A stretch of DNA of 64,000 nucleotides from Lactobacillaceae bacterium AF64-9pH9TA (GCA_027681045.1 JAQDCK010000001.1:186001-250000), one strand, 5' to 3'; counted from the first letter of the stretch, positions 48,570-58,958 are shown. Notes: generated from the letters alone by a model not told the origin. Numbers and translations are program-made.

Positions 48570-49760
48570 ATGACTAATATTCGTATAACAGAAGTTTTTG
48601 CCCAGGCCATGCCGGTCCTGGAAAAGTTGGAAGAAGCAGGCTTTGAAGCTTACTTCGTCGGCGGCTGCGTCCGCGACCTGCTCTTAGATCGGCCGATTCA
48701 TGACGTGGATATCGCGACCAGTGCCTACCCGGAAGAAGTCAAGGAGACTTTTGTCAAAAGCATCGACACTGGCATCCAGCACGGGACAGTGACCGTCCTT
48801 TATGGGGGATCCAGCTACGAGATCACGACTTTCAGAACGGAATCCGGCTACCAGGACTTCCGTCGGCCAGACAAGGTCACCTTCGTGCAGAACCTGGACG
48901 AAGACTTAAAGCGGCGGGACTTTACCATCAATGCCCTGGCCATGAACCGGCAAGGGGAGATCATTGACCTTTTTGACGGTTTAGGCGACTTGAAGCGCCG
49001 GGTGATCAAGGCTGTTGGTGTGGCTGAAGACCGCTTCCATGAGGATGCCTTGCGGATGATGCGGGCAGTCCGCTTCATGAGCCAGCTCTCTTTCAGCCTG
49101 GAAGAGAAGACTCGGCAGGCGATTATCGACAACCACGAGCTTTTAAGCAAGATTTCCGTGGAAAGAATCAGGGAAGAATTTGTCAAGCTGGCCCTGGGCA
49201 AGGCCAGCCGGCGGGCTTTTAAGGACTTTTTGGAAACGGGCTTAAGCGAGGAATGCCCGGGTCTGGCCGGGAAAAAGAACCAGCTCTCTGTCTTCACTGA
49301 CCTTAAGGCCGGTCCGGATGACGAAGCAATCTTTTGGAGCTTGATCGCCGTTTTAATCAACCTGCCGGCTGACAAGATTTCGCCTTTCATGCGGGCCTGG
49401 AAGAACTCCAATGCAATGAACCAGCAAGTCAGAGAGATCGTGGCCGCCTTTGACCTCTTGAGCCGGGGGGAAGAGAGCGATTTTGACCTCTTTGAAATCG
49501 GCCAGGAGAACCTGGAGGCGGCTTTAAAGCTAGCGGGACTTTTGGGCCAGCCACTGCCTAGCCAGGTCCTGTTAGACCGCTATAACCGTCTGCCAATCAA
49601 GGCGGCAGGGGAACTGGCCATTGACGGCCAGTGGCTGATCAAGGAAGGGATTAAGCCTTCACCGGAACTGGGCCAGCTTTTGCGCAAAGCCCTTGAAGGC
49701 GTGGTCAGCGGCCAGGTGGAGAACAGCCAGGCGGCAATCGCGGAATTTTTGGCAATCTAA
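48570..49760 (+). CDS. cca: CCA tRNA nucleotidyltransferase
   Basis: The enzyme adds or repairs the CCA 3' end of tRNAs. The class II nucleotidyltransferase head has [11 protein letters not shown] and HDVDIATSA, with the metal-binding aspartates, then [17 protein letters not shown] and the [15 protein letters not shown] block. AAGGTGGAG fits ATG 48570 better than ATG 48567 or GTG 48558, giving 396 residues. It ends in a strong terminator shared with the converging haemolysin-III gene. Confidence 0.96.
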   Translation: MTNIRITEVFAQAMPVLEKLEEAGFEAYFVGGCVRDLLLDRPIHDVDIATSAYPEEVKETFVKSIDTGIQHGTVTVLYGGSSYEITTFRTESGYQDFRRPDKVTFVQNLDEDLKRRDFTINALAMNRQGEIIDLFDGLGDLKRRVIKAVGVAEDRFHEDALRMMRAVRFMSQLSFSLEEKTRQAIIDNHELLSKISVERIREEFVKLALGKASRRAFKDFLETGLSEECPGLAGKKNQLSVFTDLKAGPDDEAIFWSLIAVLINLPADKISPFMRAWKNSNAMNQQVREIVAAFDLLSRGEESDFDLFEIGQENLEAALKLAGLLGQPLPSQVLLDRYNRLPIKAAGELAIDGQWLIKEGIKPSPELGQLLRKALEGVVSGQVENSQAAIAEFLAI

Positions 49761-49787
49761 AAGGCGCTGGTCACCAGCGCCTTTTTT
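49759..49787. terminator. Bidirectional terminator between cca and the haemolysin-III gene
   Basis: AAAGGCGCTGG and CCAGCGCCTTT form a perfect 11-base stem with a three-base loop and flanking A and T runs. Confidence 0.93.
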
Positions 49788-50449
49788 TAGACGTAAAATA
49801 AAACTGAAAAGAAAATCAAGATGGAGCCCAGCAAAACGAAGAAGTGCCAGATGACGTGGCTATATGGCAAGCCCCGCATAGAGAAGAAGAGGCAGCCAAA
49901 GGTGTAGGCAATCCCGCCTGAGACTAAAAGCCAAAAGCCCGTCGATCCCAGGCTGAAATAAAGCTGGCTGCCGGCTAGGATCACTATCCAGCCCATGGCG
50001 ATATAAAGGATGGTGTCGCCTATAACGTGCTTGCCCTGGTTAAAGATATAATAGAGGATCCCAAAGACAGTCAAGGCCCAGATGATGCCGAACATGACCC
50101 AGCCTTTAGCCCCGCCGATCGTGACCAGGGTATAAGGGGTATAAGAGCCGGCAATCGCGATAAAGATTGAAGAGTGGTCGAAGATCTGGAAGACTTTGTT
50201 CGCCTTGGTAAAGACCAGGCTGTGGTAGAGGGTCGAGAAGAGGTAAAGCAGGATCATGCAAGCCCCGTAGATGGCAAAAGTTGTCACTCTGAGGGCGCTG
50301 TGGCTGTGGGCGGCCCGGACCACTAAAATAACCAGGCCGGCGATTGAGAGGCCGAAGCCGATCCCGTGCACGACGGCGGAGAGAACATTGTCAATGATAT
50401 AGTAAGATTTAGGCCGGTCTTCGACCGGCTGCCAAGGATTGAAAGCCAT
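49787..50449 (-). CDS. Haemolysin III family (PAQR-like, YqfA) membrane protein
   Basis: A 220-residue protein with seven predicted membrane segments. The family's histidine and serine metal-site layout is visible: VVHGIGFGLSIAG near the N-terminus, STLYHSL in TM2-3, FDHSSIFIAIAGSYTP, and SHVIWHFFVLLGS at the C-terminus. Despite the family name, most members are not known toxins; some affect membrane homeostasis. It is a single-gene unit on the minus strand. Confidence 0.92.
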   Translation of the reverse strand: MAFNPWQPVEDRPKSYYIIDNVLSAVVHGIGFGLSIAGLVILVVRAAHSHSALRVTTFAIYGACMILLYLFSTLYHSLVFTKANKVFQIFDHSSIFIAIAGSYTPYTLVTIGGAKGWVMFGIIWALTVFGILYYIFNQGKHVIGDTILYIAMGWIVILAGSQLYFSLGSTGFWLLVSGGIAYTFGCLFFSMRGLPYSHVIWHFFVLLGSILIFFSVLFYV

Positions 50450-50501
50450 ATAAAGTCCCTTTCAGTTTTGATCAATTAATTATAATTTTTAGCCGAAAAT
50501 T

Positions 50502-50510
50502 TGCTATACT
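50502..50510 (+). promoter_or_regulatory. Probable extended -10 promoter of the second degV
   Basis: TGC-TATACT (50502-50510) is an extended -10 element about 75 bases before the start; no good -35 is seen. Confidence 0.5.
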
Positions 50511-50584
50511 AAAGTCTGTATTAAGTCTAATTCTATCACAACTGAGAAGCTGATAGGATAATTTGGAAATTGAGGTCAGTTAAA

Positions 50585-51430
50585 TTGTCTAAGATCAAGA
50601 TCATGACGGATTCCTCAGTACAGCTGAGTCCGGAAGAAATTGAAAAATACGGTATTACGGTGGTGCCCCTGTCGGTGACAATCGACGGACATACCTACAC
50701 GGATGGCGTTGACATTACCCGGGCCAACTTTATCCAAAAGATGGATGAGGCAGATAAGCTGCCCAAGACCAGCCAGCCCCCGGTCGGCCTGTTCGTGGAG
50801 AGAATGGAAGAACTGACGGCTGACGGTAGTGAAGTCCTGGGGATTTTCATGGCCAAGACCCTGTCGGGGACGGTTGATTCTGCCCGCCAGGCAGCTGAAA
50901 TGGTAGCCGGCAAGATCACGGTCATCGACTGCGGCTATACTGACCGCTCTCAAGGCTACTACTGCATTGAGGCGGCCAAGGACGCGGAAGCGGGCAAGGA
51001 AATGGATGAAATCCTGGCTCACCTGGACCAGATCGGCAAGAATATGTACCTGGAAATGATGGTGCCCAACCTGCAGAACATTTTAGCCGGCGGCCGTTTG
51101 GGCAAGTGGGCCGGCCGGGTGGTTTCAGCTTTGAACTTCCACGTTGGCCTGACCATGAAAGAGGGCAGCTTGAATGTCCCTTACCGGGGCCGGGGGAAGA
51201 AATTCATCAAGAAGTTTGACAACATGCTGGTCGACCAGTTGAAAGAGCTGGGCGACAAGGTCAAGTATGTCGGCATCTCCTATGTCGACACCAGAGACAA
51301 GATGGAAGAGCTCGCCCAGCGCTTCAAGGAAGTCAACCCTGACCTGAAGATCCTGGTCCAGGAAACCAGCCCGATCATCATCACCCACGCCGGCCATGAG
51401 GCTTACGCGGTCATGTTTTATACGGAGTAA
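50585..51430 (+). CDS. DegV-family fatty acid-binding protein (second copy)
   Basis: FakB-type fatty acid-binding subunit. From TTG 50585 (MSKIKIMTDSSVQLSPEEI), with GAGGTC seven bases upstream, it has 281 residues. It shares the fold and TDSS motif with the copy at 39783, but sequence in between differs (AKTLSGTVDSARQAAEM versus TSGLSGTYSSALQ), so they are not recent duplicates. yozE follows three bases after its stop. Confidence 0.92.
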   Translation: MSKIKIMTDSSVQLSPEEIEKYGITVVPLSVTIDGHTYTDGVDITRANFIQKMDEADKLPKTSQPPVGLFVERMEELTADGSEVLGIFMAKTLSGTVDSARQAAEMVAGKITVIDCGYTDRSQGYYCIEAAKDAEAGKEMDEILAHLDQIGKNMYLEMMVPNLQNILAGGRLGKWAGRVVSALNFHVGLTMKEGSLNVPYRGRGKKFIKKFDNMLVDQLKELGDKVKYVGISYVDTRDKMEELAQRFKEVNPDLKILVQETSPIIITHAGHEAYAVMFYTE

Positions 51431-51433
51431 TAT

Positions 51434-51664
51434 ATGGCCTACCGACAAAGTTTTTACCAGTTTTTGATGACTTTGCGCGATCCGGATTCAAACGGCGACC
51501 TGGCCCAGTTTGCCAACAACGCCCAGTTTGACTCGACCTTTCCCAGACAGGAACAGGACCGGACCAGGCTGTCAGAATATCTGGAGGAAAATGCCGCTTA
51601 CCTGCCCAGCATGACGATTTTTGACGATGCTTACCAGGCTTATGAAGAGAAAATGCAGTACTAG
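51434..51664 (+). CDS. YozE-family (UPF0346) small protein
   Basis: A 76-residue protein with the YozE SAM-like fold: [48 protein letters not shown]. The function is unknown. GGAG lies six bases before the ATG, inside the degV stop region, so the two genes are coupled. A terminator follows. Confidence 0.9.
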
Positions 51665-51692
51665 GATAATTTTTAGGATTCAGCGACAAACG

Positions 51693-51715
51693 AAAGGGAG
51701 CCCCGGCTTCCTTTT
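51693..51715 (+). terminator. Intrinsic terminator after yozE
   Basis: AAAGGGAGCC and GGCTTCCTTT pair (one G-T) around CC, with four T after the stem. Confidence 0.8.
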
Positions 51716-51736
51716 CTGCTGTTTTTGGGAGGAAAA

Positions 51737-52594
51737 ATGACTAAAATTCAATGGTATCCAGGCCACATGAACAAGGCCAGGAATCAGCTGGAAGAAAAAT
51801 TAAACTTAATTGACGTTGTTGTTGAAGTTTTGGACGCCCGGATTCCCAGCGCTTCCAGAAACCCGATGATCAGTGAACTGGTCGGCGACAAGCCCCACCT
51901 GATCGTTTTAAACAAGGCCGACCTGGCTGACCCAGTGATGACCAAGCTCTGGCAAAAGAAATTGCAGGGCCCGCGCACCTTGGTCATGGCGATGGATGCC
52001 CAGCACAACACCAATATGCAGGCCTTGATCACCTTGATCAAGAAGGCAGCCAGTGAAAAGGTCAAGAAGCTGGAAGAGAGAGGGGCCTCCAACCCGATCA
52101 TCCGCATCTGCTTAGTCGGCGTGCCTAACTGCGGCAAGTCCACTATCATCAACCGCCTGGTTGGCCGCAATGTCGCCATTACAGGGGACCGGCCGGGGGT
52201 AACCAAGGGCCAGGCCTGGCTGAAGACCCCGTATGGCATCCAGATCCTGGACACGCCGGGGATTCTCTGGCCAAAGTTTGAAGACCAGGACGTGGGCTAC
52301 AAGCTGGCTGCTTTTGGGGCCATCAAGGACACGATTTTCCACGCTGACGACGTGGCCCTTTTTGTCATCCGGCAGCTGCGGCAGTACTACACGGCTTATC
52401 TGGCCAAATTCGCCAACTGCACTAAGGACAAGCTGGAAAATATCGGCGACACTGACCTGCTTTTAGCCATGACCCAAAACAACGGGATGCGGGACGACTA
52501 TGACCGCTTCTCCCTTTTCATGCTGCAGCGGTTAAGAAAGGGCAAGCTGGGCCGGATCAGCCTGGACCGGCCAAGTGCGAATAATGAAAATTAA
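51737..52594 (+). CDS. rbgA: Ribosome biogenesis GTPase RbgA (YlqF)
   Basis: RbgA is a circularly permuted GTPase required late in 50S assembly. The start ATG 51737 follows GGGAGG by four bases, giving 285 residues ([20 protein letters not shown]). The permuted order is visible: G4 NKADL (about 58-62) precedes G1 [14 protein letters not shown] (about 127) and G3 DTPGI. rbgA-rnhB is the usual pair in Firmicutes; its end overlaps rnhB. Confidence 0.97.
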   Translation: MTKIQWYPGHMNKARNQLEEKLNLIDVVVEVLDARIPSASRNPMISELVGDKPHLIVLNKADLADPVMTKLWQKKLQGPRTLVMAMDAQHNTNMQALITLIKKAASEKVKKLEERGASNPIIRICLVGVPNCGKSTIINRLVGRNVAITGDRPGVTKGQAWLKTPYGIQILDTPGILWPKFEDQDVGYKLAAFGAIKDTIFHADDVALFVIRQLRQYYTAYLAKFANCTKDKLENIGDTDLLLAMTQNNGMRDDYDRFSLFMLQRLRKGKLGRISLDRPSANNEN

Positions 52595-53354
52595 TGAAAT
52601 TAAAGACCTGCTGCAAGCAGATTCAGTTGCGCAAGCCACCTTGGCGAAATTAGCCAAAGACGACCGCAAGGGGGTCCAGAAGCTGCTGGCCAGCTACCAG
52701 CGCCGGCAGGAAAAGCTGGCTAAGCAAAAGGAAGCTTTTTTAGCCCGTTTTTCCTATGAACAGGACTTCTGGGCTAAAGGGCAGCTGGTAGCCGGGGTCG
52801 ATGAAGTTGGCCGGGGTCCTCTGGCTGGCCCGGTTGTGGCGGCTGCCGTCGTTTTGCCGGAAGATTTTTCCTTATTGGAAGTCAATGATTCAAAGAAGCT
52901 GAGCCCGCAAAAGCGCCTGGCCCTTTATCCCAAGATCTTAGAGCAGGCTGTTGCTGTCGGCGTCGGGGTCATGGACAACAAGGTGATCGACCAGATCAAT
53001 ATTTACGAGGCTGACCGCCAGGCCATGAAGCAGGCCGTGGAAGCTTTGAGCACCAGGCCAGATGCTTTGCTGGTCGATGCCATGAACGTGCCGGTGGACT
53101 TGCCCCAGGTGGAATTGATCAAGGGGGATGCCAAGTCCAACTCGATCGCCGCGGCCTCAATCGTGGCCAAGGTTTTCAGAGACTCTTTGATGGACGACTA
53201 CGCCCGTCTTTATCCAGACTATGCCTTTGACCATAATGCCGGCTATGGAACCAAGGACCACCTGGAAGCATTAAGAAAATACGGCCCAACGCCGATTCAC
53301 CGCCTGACCTTCAGTCCGGTGAGCGAGATGGTTGGACTTAAAAAGGCTGACTAG
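52584..53354 (+). CDS. rnhB: Ribonuclease HII
   Basis: RNase HII removes ribonucleotides from DNA and RNA primers. From ATG 52584, 11 bases inside rbgA, it has 256 residues with an N-terminal extension typical of lactobacilli. Catalytic residues lie in [15 protein letters not shown] (Asp-Glu) and [13 protein letters not shown], plus [18 protein letters not shown]. There is no strong ribosome-binding site, so translation is probably coupled to rbgA. Confidence 0.96.
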   Translation: MKINEIKDLLQADSVAQATLAKLAKDDRKGVQKLLASYQRRQEKLAKQKEAFLARFSYEQDFWAKGQLVAGVDEVGRGPLAGPVVAAAVVLPEDFSLLEVNDSKKLSPQKRLALYPKILEQAVAVGVGVMDNKVIDQINIYEADRQAMKQAVEALSTRPDALLVDAMNVPVDLPQVELIKGDAKSNSIAAASIVAKVFRDSLMDDYARLYPDYAFDHNAGYGTKDHLEALRKYGPTPIHRLTFSPVSEMVGLKKAD

Positions 53355-53371
53355 GTCAGTCTTTTTCTTTT
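53340..53371 (+). terminator. Terminator overlapping the rnhB stop
   Basis: AAAGGCTGAC and GTCAGTCTTT pair around the TAG stop codon, followed by T-rich sequence. The stop codon forms the loop. Confidence 0.82.
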
Positions 53372-53453
53372 TGGTCAAAAGAAAAAAGAAAAATTTTGAG
53401 ATAAAGGAAAAAATGGTCTTTTTGGCGTAATAGTAAGTGGAGGGAAGAAAAAG

Positions 53454-54293
53454 ATGAACAAAACCGAATTCTTACTGCGCCTAAAGCTGCAGAAAGGCCT
53501 CAGCTATCTTAAAATATTGCAGGTCATGCAGCAGATGCCCCCGGATGAGGACGTGGACCATGAATGGCTGAACTGCCTGGAACTGCCCGATGAAATCCTC
53601 TACCAGGTGGAGCGGGCCTTTTTAAGCGACCGCTATGAAAGTGCCATTGAAAACCTGCAAAGGAATTTCAAAATTATTAGTTTCTTTGACGATGCTTATC
53701 CAGTACGATTAAGAGAAATTTATCGGCCGCCGATTTTGCTTTTTGCCAAGGGAGATTTGTCTCTTTTGGAAAAAGAGGTGACGGTGATCGTGGGGTCAAG
53801 AACTCCCAGCCCGTATTCCGGCAAGGTGATTGAGAACCTCATGCCGGTTTTGCTGAAGAAAAGGCAGGTGATCGCCAGTGGCCTGGCTAAGGGCGTCGAT
53901 GCCCTGGCCCACCAGAATGCCTTGAATTTCGGCGGCAAGACCATCGCGGTTGTGGCCAATGGCCTAAATTATTTTTACCCCCGGGAAAATACGCCTTTGC
54001 AGCAGCAAATTGCCGCCCGGGGTCTCCTGCTTAGCGAATACCTGCCCGATACGCCGCCAAGGCCCTTCCGCTTTCCAGAACGCAACCGGATTTTGGCTGG
54101 GATTTGCAAGAACGTGATCGTGACTGAAGCCAAAGCCCATTCCGGTTCGTTGATTACTGCCAATTTGGCCCTGCAGGAAAACCGGAACGTATTTGCCGTC
54201 CCGGGGGCAATCACCAGCCCCTTGTCGGCCGGCACCAACCAGCTGATCTCAGCCGGAGCGACCCCGGTTATCGATAAAGAAATTGACCTGTGA
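53454..54293 (+). CDS. dprA: DNA processing protein DprA (Smf)
   Basis: DprA binds incoming single-stranded DNA and loads RecA during transformation; it is also widespread in bacteria not known to be competent. It has 279 residues: an N-terminal helical part (1-75), then the Rossmann-like DprA core with VGSRTPSPYSGKV, ASGLAKGVDALAHQNAL, and NRILAGICKNVIVTEA. GGAGGG precedes the ATG. dprA-topA-trmFO-xerC is the normal Firmicute order. The last codons lie in a tandem 20-base duplication. Confidence 0.95.
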   Translation: MNKTEFLLRLKLQKGLSYLKILQVMQQMPPDEDVDHEWLNCLELPDEILYQVERAFLSDRYESAIENLQRNFKIISFFDDAYPVRLREIYRPPILLFAKGDLSLLEKEVTVIVGSRTPSPYSGKVIENLMPVLLKKRQVIASGLAKGVDALAHQNALNFGGKTIAVVANGLNYFYPRENTPLQQQIAARGLLLSEYLPDTPPRPFRFPERNRILAGICKNVIVTEAKAHSGSLITANLALQENRNVFAVPGAITSPLSAGTNQLISAGATPVIDKEIDL

Positions 54294-54316
54294 AAGAAGA
54301 AATTGACCTGTGAAAG
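54277..54316 (+). repeat. Perfect tandem duplication of 20 bases at the dprA stop
   Basis: The unit AAGAAATTGACCTGTGAAAG occurs at 54277-54296 and again at 54297-54316. The first copy contains the dprA stop TGA, so the second lies outside the gene. It looks like a recent replication-slippage event and may vary between strains. Confidence 0.9.
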
Positions 54317-54370
54317 ATTAAATTCTTGTAAAAATTGCCTGTCCGCTCCCTTAAGTTAATTTTCTTTTGG

Positions 54371-54399
54371 TTGACAATTCCGGAAATTATTTCTATATT
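54371..54399 (+). promoter_or_regulatory. Promoter of topA
   Basis: A perfect TTGACA (54371-54376) and TATATT (54394-54399) are separated by 17 bases, 40 bases upstream of the start. Confidence 0.8.
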
Positions 54400-54439
54400 G
54401 AAGAAGATTTAATTCCAAATTTAGTGAAAGGGGCATTTG

Positions 54440-56620
54440 ATGCCTGCTACAGCAAAAGAAGACAAAAGCAAGAGCAAGAGCAGTAAAAAGACCACGGCTG
54501 CCAAGAAGAGCAGCCCGAAGCGGAAAAAGAGCAAGGTGAAAAAAGACCTGGTTATCGTGGAATCTCCAGCCAAGGCCCACACTATCGAGAAGTACCTGGG
54601 CCGGAAGTACCACGTAATCGCCTCTAAAGGGCACATCCGGGACTTGCCCAAGTCCCAGATGGGGGTCGACATTGACCACGACTACCAGCCAAAATACATC
54701 TCCATCCGGGGGAAGGGTGATATCATCAAGGAACTGAAGGCTGAAGCCAAGAAGGCCAACAAAGTCTACCTGGCTTCCGACCCTGACCGGGAAGGGGAAG
54801 CTATTGCCTGGCACGTGGCCCACGTTTTAGGCTTGGACGAAAAAGAAGCCAACCGGGTAACCTTTAACGAAGTTACCAAGGACGCGGTCAAGGATGCCTT
54901 CAACCACGCTCGGACCATCGATATAGCCACGGTCAACGCTCAGCAGGCCCGCCGGGTTCTGGACCGCTTGGTCGGCTATTCTTTGTCGCCGATTCTCTGG
55001 TCCAAGGTCAAGAAGGGCCTGTCAGCCGGCCGGGTGCAGTCAGTTGCCTTGAAGCTGGTTATCGACCGGGAAAAGGAAATCAAGTCCTTCAAGCCGGTTG
55101 AATACTGGACGATTGACGCTGAATTCGCCAAGGGCAAGGACAAGTTCCAGGCTAGCTTTTACGGCGAAGACGGCAAAAAGACTGAATTGCCAAATAACGA
55201 GGCTGTCCAGAAGCTGCTGGCCAAGTTTGACAAGAAGCAGCCGTTTACGGTCAGCAAGGTAGTTAAAAGAGAAGTCCGCCGGCAGCCAGCCGCGCCTTTT
55301 ACCACTTCCACCATGCAGCAGGAAGCCAACCGGCGGCTGAACTTCCGGACTTCAAAGACCATGAACATTGCACAGCACCTGTATGAAGGGATCAGCCTTG
55401 GCAAGGAAGGCACGGTCGGTTTGATCACCTACATGAGAACTGACTCCAAGCGGATCTCACCAGTTGCCCGCCAGGAAGCAGCCCAGTTCATCGCTGAGGA
55501 ATACGGCAGCGACTTCGCGGTTAAGAAGGAGCGGCACTTCAAGAACCAAGGCGACGCTCAGGATGCCCACGAAGCTGTCCGGCCGACCAGTGTCTACCGG
55601 ACACCGAAGTCCCTGGAAAAGGTTTTGACCAAGGATGAGCTCCGCCTTTACACCTTGATTTGGAGCCGTTTTGTGGCCAGTGAAATGACACCGGCAGTCT
55701 TTGACACGGTCCGCTACGACCTGACCCAAAATGGGGTGACCTTCAGAGCCAGCGGGTCAGTTATGAAGTTTGCCGGCTACACCAAAGTTTATGACAACCG
55801 GAGTGAAAAGAACGTGGCCCTGCCAGCCCTGGAAGAGGGCGACGAGGTCAAGCTGACCAAGTCAGACAACAAGCAGCACTTCACCCAGCCACCGGCCCGC
55901 TATACTGAAGCCAGCCTGGTCCGGGCCCTGGAAGAAAACGGGGTTGGCCGGCCGTCAACTTACGCGCCGACCATCCAGAACATCCAGTCCCGGAACTATG
56001 TCAAGCTGGAAGGCCGGGCAATCGTGCCAACCGAACTGGGGGAAATCGTCGACGGCTTGGTCGAGCAGTTCTTCCCGGACATCACCAGCGTTGACTACAC
56101 GGCCAAGCTGGAAGATGAACTCGATGAAGTCGAAGAAGGCAAGAAAGACTGGGTCAGTGTGGTTGACCAGTACTACAAGCCGTTCTCCAAAGAATTGGAG
56201 AAGGCCGACAGCGAGATCCAGAAGATCCAGATCAAGGACCAGCCAGCTGGCTTTGACTGTGAAATCTGCGGGGCCCCGATGCTGGTCAAGATGGGCCGCT
56301 ACGGCAAGTTCTACGGCTGCTCCCGTTTCCCGGACTGCCGCCACACCCAGACCATCGTCAAGAAGGTCGGCGTGACTTGTCCGAAGTGCGGGGAAGGCGA
56401 AGTTCTGGAAAAGAAGTCCAAGCGGGGCCGGAAATTCTATGGCTGTTCCCGCTATCCAGACTGCGACTTTGTTTCCTGGGACAAGCCGATCAGCCGGGTT
56501 TGCCCGCACGATGGCCACTTCCTGGTCGAAAAGAAGCGCAAGGACGGCATGGTCGTCCTCTGTCCGAATGGCGACTACAAGGAAGAGCCAAGAGAAGAAC
56601 AAGGCGAAGCAGCCGAATAA
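54440..56620 (+). CDS. topA: DNA topoisomerase I
   Basis: Type IA topoisomerase that relaxes negative supercoils. ATG 54440 after AAAGGGG gives 726 residues. An extra Lys/Ser/Thr-rich N-terminus (about 1-32) precedes the TOPRIM domain (LVIVESPAKAHTIEKYLG). The catalytic Tyr lies in GLITYMRTDSKRIS. The C-terminus has zinc-ribbon modules: CEICGAPM...CSRFPDC and CPKCGEGE...CSRYPDC, then a third, partly degenerate one (CPHDGHFLVE...CPNGDYKEE). Has its own promoter and terminator. Confidence 0.98.
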   Translation: MPATAKEDKSKSKSSKKTTAAKKSSPKRKKSKVKKDLVIVESPAKAHTIEKYLGRKYHVIASKGHIRDLPKSQMGVDIDHDYQPKYISIRGKGDIIKELKAEAKKANKVYLASDPDREGEAIAWHVAHVLGLDEKEANRVTFNEVTKDAVKDAFNHARTIDIATVNAQQARRVLDRLVGYSLSPILWSKVKKGLSAGRVQSVALKLVIDREKEIKSFKPVEYWTIDAEFAKGKDKFQASFYGEDGKKTELPNNEAVQKLLAKFDKKQPFTVSKVVKREVRRQPAAPFTTSTMQQEANRRLNFRTSKTMNIAQHLYEGISLGKEGTVGLITYMRTDSKRISPVARQEAAQFIAEEYGSDFAVKKERHFKNQGDAQDAHEAVRPTSVYRTPKSLEKVLTKDELRLYTLIWSRFVASEMTPAVFDTVRYDLTQNGVTFRASGSVMKFAGYTKVYDNRSEKNVALPALEEGDEVKLTKSDNKQHFTQPPARYTEASLVRALEENGVGRPSTYAPTIQNIQSRNYVKLEGRAIVPTELGEIVDGLVEQFFPDITSVDYTAKLEDELDEVEEGKKDWVSVVDQYYKPFSKELEKADSEIQKIQIKDQPAGFDCEICGAPMLVKMGRYGKFYGCSRFPDCRHTQTIVKKVGVTCPKCGEGEVLEKKSKRGRKFYGCSRYPDCDFVSWDKPISRVCPHDGHFLVEKKRKDGMVVLCPNGDYKEEPREEQGEAAE

Positions 56621-56638
56621 GTTGAAAGTTAAAGCAAA

Positions 56639-56669
56639 GATGTCACCAAGGCCCTTGGTGGCATTTTTT
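56639..56669 (+). terminator. Intrinsic terminator after topA
   Basis: TG-CACCAAG and CTTGGTG-CA arms pair, followed by six T. Confidence 0.82.
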
Positions 56670-56751
56670 GCTCAGAGCGTGCGATTAGGCAGGGAGAAGC
56701 TTTTTCGGTAAAATGATAAGTAGATAATTTTTAAGCAAAGGATTGAAGCAA

Positions 56752-58071
56752 ATGACAGAAAAAGTTACGGTAATTGGCGCCGGTTTGGCGGGCAGTGAAG
56801 CAGCATGGCAGCTGGCTAAAAGAGGGATCAAGGTTGACTTATACGAAATGCGGCCAAAGAAAATGACTCCGGCCCATGAAAGCGGTAATTTCGCGGAATT
56901 AGTCTGCACCAACTCCATGCGGTCCAACCAGCTTTCAAACGCTGTTGGCCTCTTGAAAGAAGAAATGCGGCAGATGGACTCCTTGATCATGCAAGCCGCT
57001 GATGCCTGCCAGGTGCCAGCCGGCGGGGCCTTAGCCGTTGACCGGGTGCTTTTCTCCAAGTATGTGACCGGCAAATTGACCAGCCTGCCGGAAGTGACTA
57101 TTCACGATGAAGAAATCACTGACCTGCCAAGTGAAGGCATCACCGTTATCGCAACCGGTCCTTTGACCAGCGATAGCCTGGCAGAAAAGATCCAGGCCTT
57201 TGAAGGCACCGAAAGCCTCCACTTCTTTGACGCGGCCGCCCCAATCATCGCGGCTGACTCCATTGACATGGACATCGTTTACAAGAAGAGCCGGTATGAC
57301 CGGGGCGAAGCTGCCTACCTCAACTGTCCGATGACCAAGGAAGAATACGACCGCTTTGCCAATGCCCTGGTTCACGCGGAAACTGCTGAAATGCACGGCT
57401 TTGAAAACAGCGAGGTCTTTGAAGGCTGCATGCCGATCGAAGTAATGGCGGCCCGGGGGGCCAAGACCATGCTCTTTGGTCCTTTAAAGCCAGTCGGCCT
57501 GGAGAACCCGAAGGACGGCAAGGCCCCTTACGCTGTCGTCCAGCTCCGTCAGGACAACGCTGCTGCCTCCATGTACAATATCGTGGGCTTCCAGACCCAC
57601 CTCAAGTACGGGGAACAAAAGCGGGTCTTCCAAATGATCCCCGGCCTGGAAAACGCCCGCTTCGTCCGCTACGGCAAGATGCACCGGAACACCTACATGG
57701 CCAGCCCGGAAGTTTTAAAGGCTAGCTATGAAGCCAAAAAGCGGCCGGGCCTCTTCTTTGCCGGCCAGATGACCGGGGTGGAAGGCTACGTGGAAAGTGC
57801 CGGCAGCGGCCTGGTCGCCGGGATTAACGCGGCTAGAGAAGCACTGGGACAAGAGACGGTTGAATTCCCGGTAACCACTGCCCTTGGCTCTATGGCTCAC
57901 TACATTACGACCACTGATGCCAAGCACTTCCAGCCAATGAACGCCAGCTTTGCCTTAATTCCGGGCCTGGAGGGCAAGAAGATCAGAAACAAGCGCGAGC
58001 GGCACGAAAAGATCAGTGAACGGGGCCTGGCCGACCTGGCCGCCTTTAAGGCAGAGAAGCTGGCTGACTAA
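56752..58071 (+). CDS. trmFO: Methylenetetrahydrofolate-tRNA-(uracil-5-)-methyltransferase TrmFO
   Basis: This folate- and FAD-dependent enzyme methylates U54 of tRNA in most Firmicutes. ATG 56752, after AAAGGA, gives 439 residues. The FAD-binding [17 protein letters not shown] lies at the N-terminus; further family blocks are [20 protein letters not shown] and the C-terminal [19 protein letters not shown]. An in-frame TTG at 56743 is less well spaced. xerC starts on the last base of its stop. Confidence 0.97.
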   Translation: MTEKVTVIGAGLAGSEAAWQLAKRGIKVDLYEMRPKKMTPAHESGNFAELVCTNSMRSNQLSNAVGLLKEEMRQMDSLIMQAADACQVPAGGALAVDRVLFSKYVTGKLTSLPEVTIHDEEITDLPSEGITVIATGPLTSDSLAEKIQAFEGTESLHFFDAAAPIIAADSIDMDIVYKKSRYDRGEAAYLNCPMTKEEYDRFANALVHAETAEMHGFENSEVFEGCMPIEVMAARGAKTMLFGPLKPVGLENPKDGKAPYAVVQLRQDNAAASMYNIVGFQTHLKYGEQKRVFQMIPGLENARFVRYGKMHRNTYMASPEVLKASYEAKKRPGLFFAGQMTGVEGYVESAGSGLVAGINAAREALGQETVEFPVTTALGSMAHYITTTDAKHFQPMNASFALIPGLEGKKIRNKRERHEKISERGLADLAAFKAEKLAD

Positions 58072-58958
58072 TGACCCTTGAAGAGCAGTTTCTTTCCTAC
58101 TTGAAAAACGAGCGCTCTTACAGCCCCAAAACCATCCTGGCCTACCAAAAGGACCTGGCAGCAGCTAAGAAATTCTGGCAGGAAAACGGGGGCTTTCCGG
58201 GCTGGGAGCAAATTTCCCGCCGGGATCTGGAAATTTACCTGCAGGCAAGCGGGCAAAAGCTGGCATCCAGCACTTTATCCCGAAAATTATCCAGCCTTAA
58301 GTCTCTTTACCGCTTTTTGACCAGGCGGGGCTTGGTCAAAGCAGACCCGACCGTGGCCATTCAGCTTAGGCGGGGTGAGAAAAAGCTGCCGGAATTTTTT
58401 TACCAGGATGAAGTCGGCCAGGTCATCCGCTCGCTAAACGATGGCAAACCGCTAACAGTCCGCAATCGGGCAATTGTGGCGCTTTTTTACGTGACCGGGA
58501 TGCGGCTGAGCGAACTGACTGACTTGAAAATCAAGCAGCTTGACCTGGAAAACGGCATGATTTTGGTGCACGGCAAGGGCAATAAGGACCGCTATGTCTT
58601 TTTTGACCAAGAGACTAAAAAGTACTTGGAAGAATATCTGCAAGCGGCCCGGCCAAGTTTATTGAAAAATGAGCCAGATACTTGGGCAGTCTTTTTAAAT
58701 AAGCTTGGCAGGCCAATTTCCAGCCGGGGGATTGCCAAAGCCGTCCAGCAAATTTTTCAAAAAGCAGGCCTGACGGCTGCTGCCCACCCCCATGAACTCC
58801 GCCACAGCTTCGCCACCGCCATGCTCAACAACGGGGCGGATCTGAGGAGCGTGCAGGAGCTCTTGGGCCATGAGGACTTGTCAACGACCCAGATTTACAC
58901 CCACGTCAGTATGCAGCATCTCACGGCAGAATATCGCCAGCATTTTCCCCGAAAATGA
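58071..58958 (+). CDS. xerC: Tyrosine recombinase XerC
   Basis: Site-specific recombinase of chromosome dimer resolution at dif. It has 295 residues: an N-terminal SAM-like core-binding domain (about 1-90) and the catalytic domain with Arg in TGMRLSEL, Lys in VHGKGNKDR, His and Arg in HPHELRHSFAT, His in LLGHEDLSTTQIYTHV and the nucleophile Tyr in the same block. Start overlaps the trmFO stop (TAATG). xerC-hslV-hslU is the standard Firmicute context, so this is a core recombinase, not a phage integrase. Confidence 0.96.
   Translation: MTLEEQFLSYLKNERSYSPKTILAYQKDLAAAKKFWQENGGFPGWEQISRRDLEIYLQASGQKLASSTLSRKLSSLKSLYRFLTRRGLVKADPTVAIQLRRGEKKLPEFFYQDEVGQVIRSLNDGKPLTVRNRAIVALFYVTGMRLSELTDLKIKQLDLENGMILVHGKGNKDRYVFFDQETKKYLEEYLQAARPSLLKNEPDTWAVFLNKLGRPISSRGIAKAVQQIFQKAGLTAAAHPHELRHSFATAMLNNGADLRSVQELLGHEDLSTTQIYTHVSMQHLTAEYRQHFPRK

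Noticed and set aside
58071..58958. XerC considered as a phage or island integrase
   Set aside because: Its position between trmFO and hslV and its length mark it as the housekeeping recombinase; no attachment-site repeats or phage genes are nearby.
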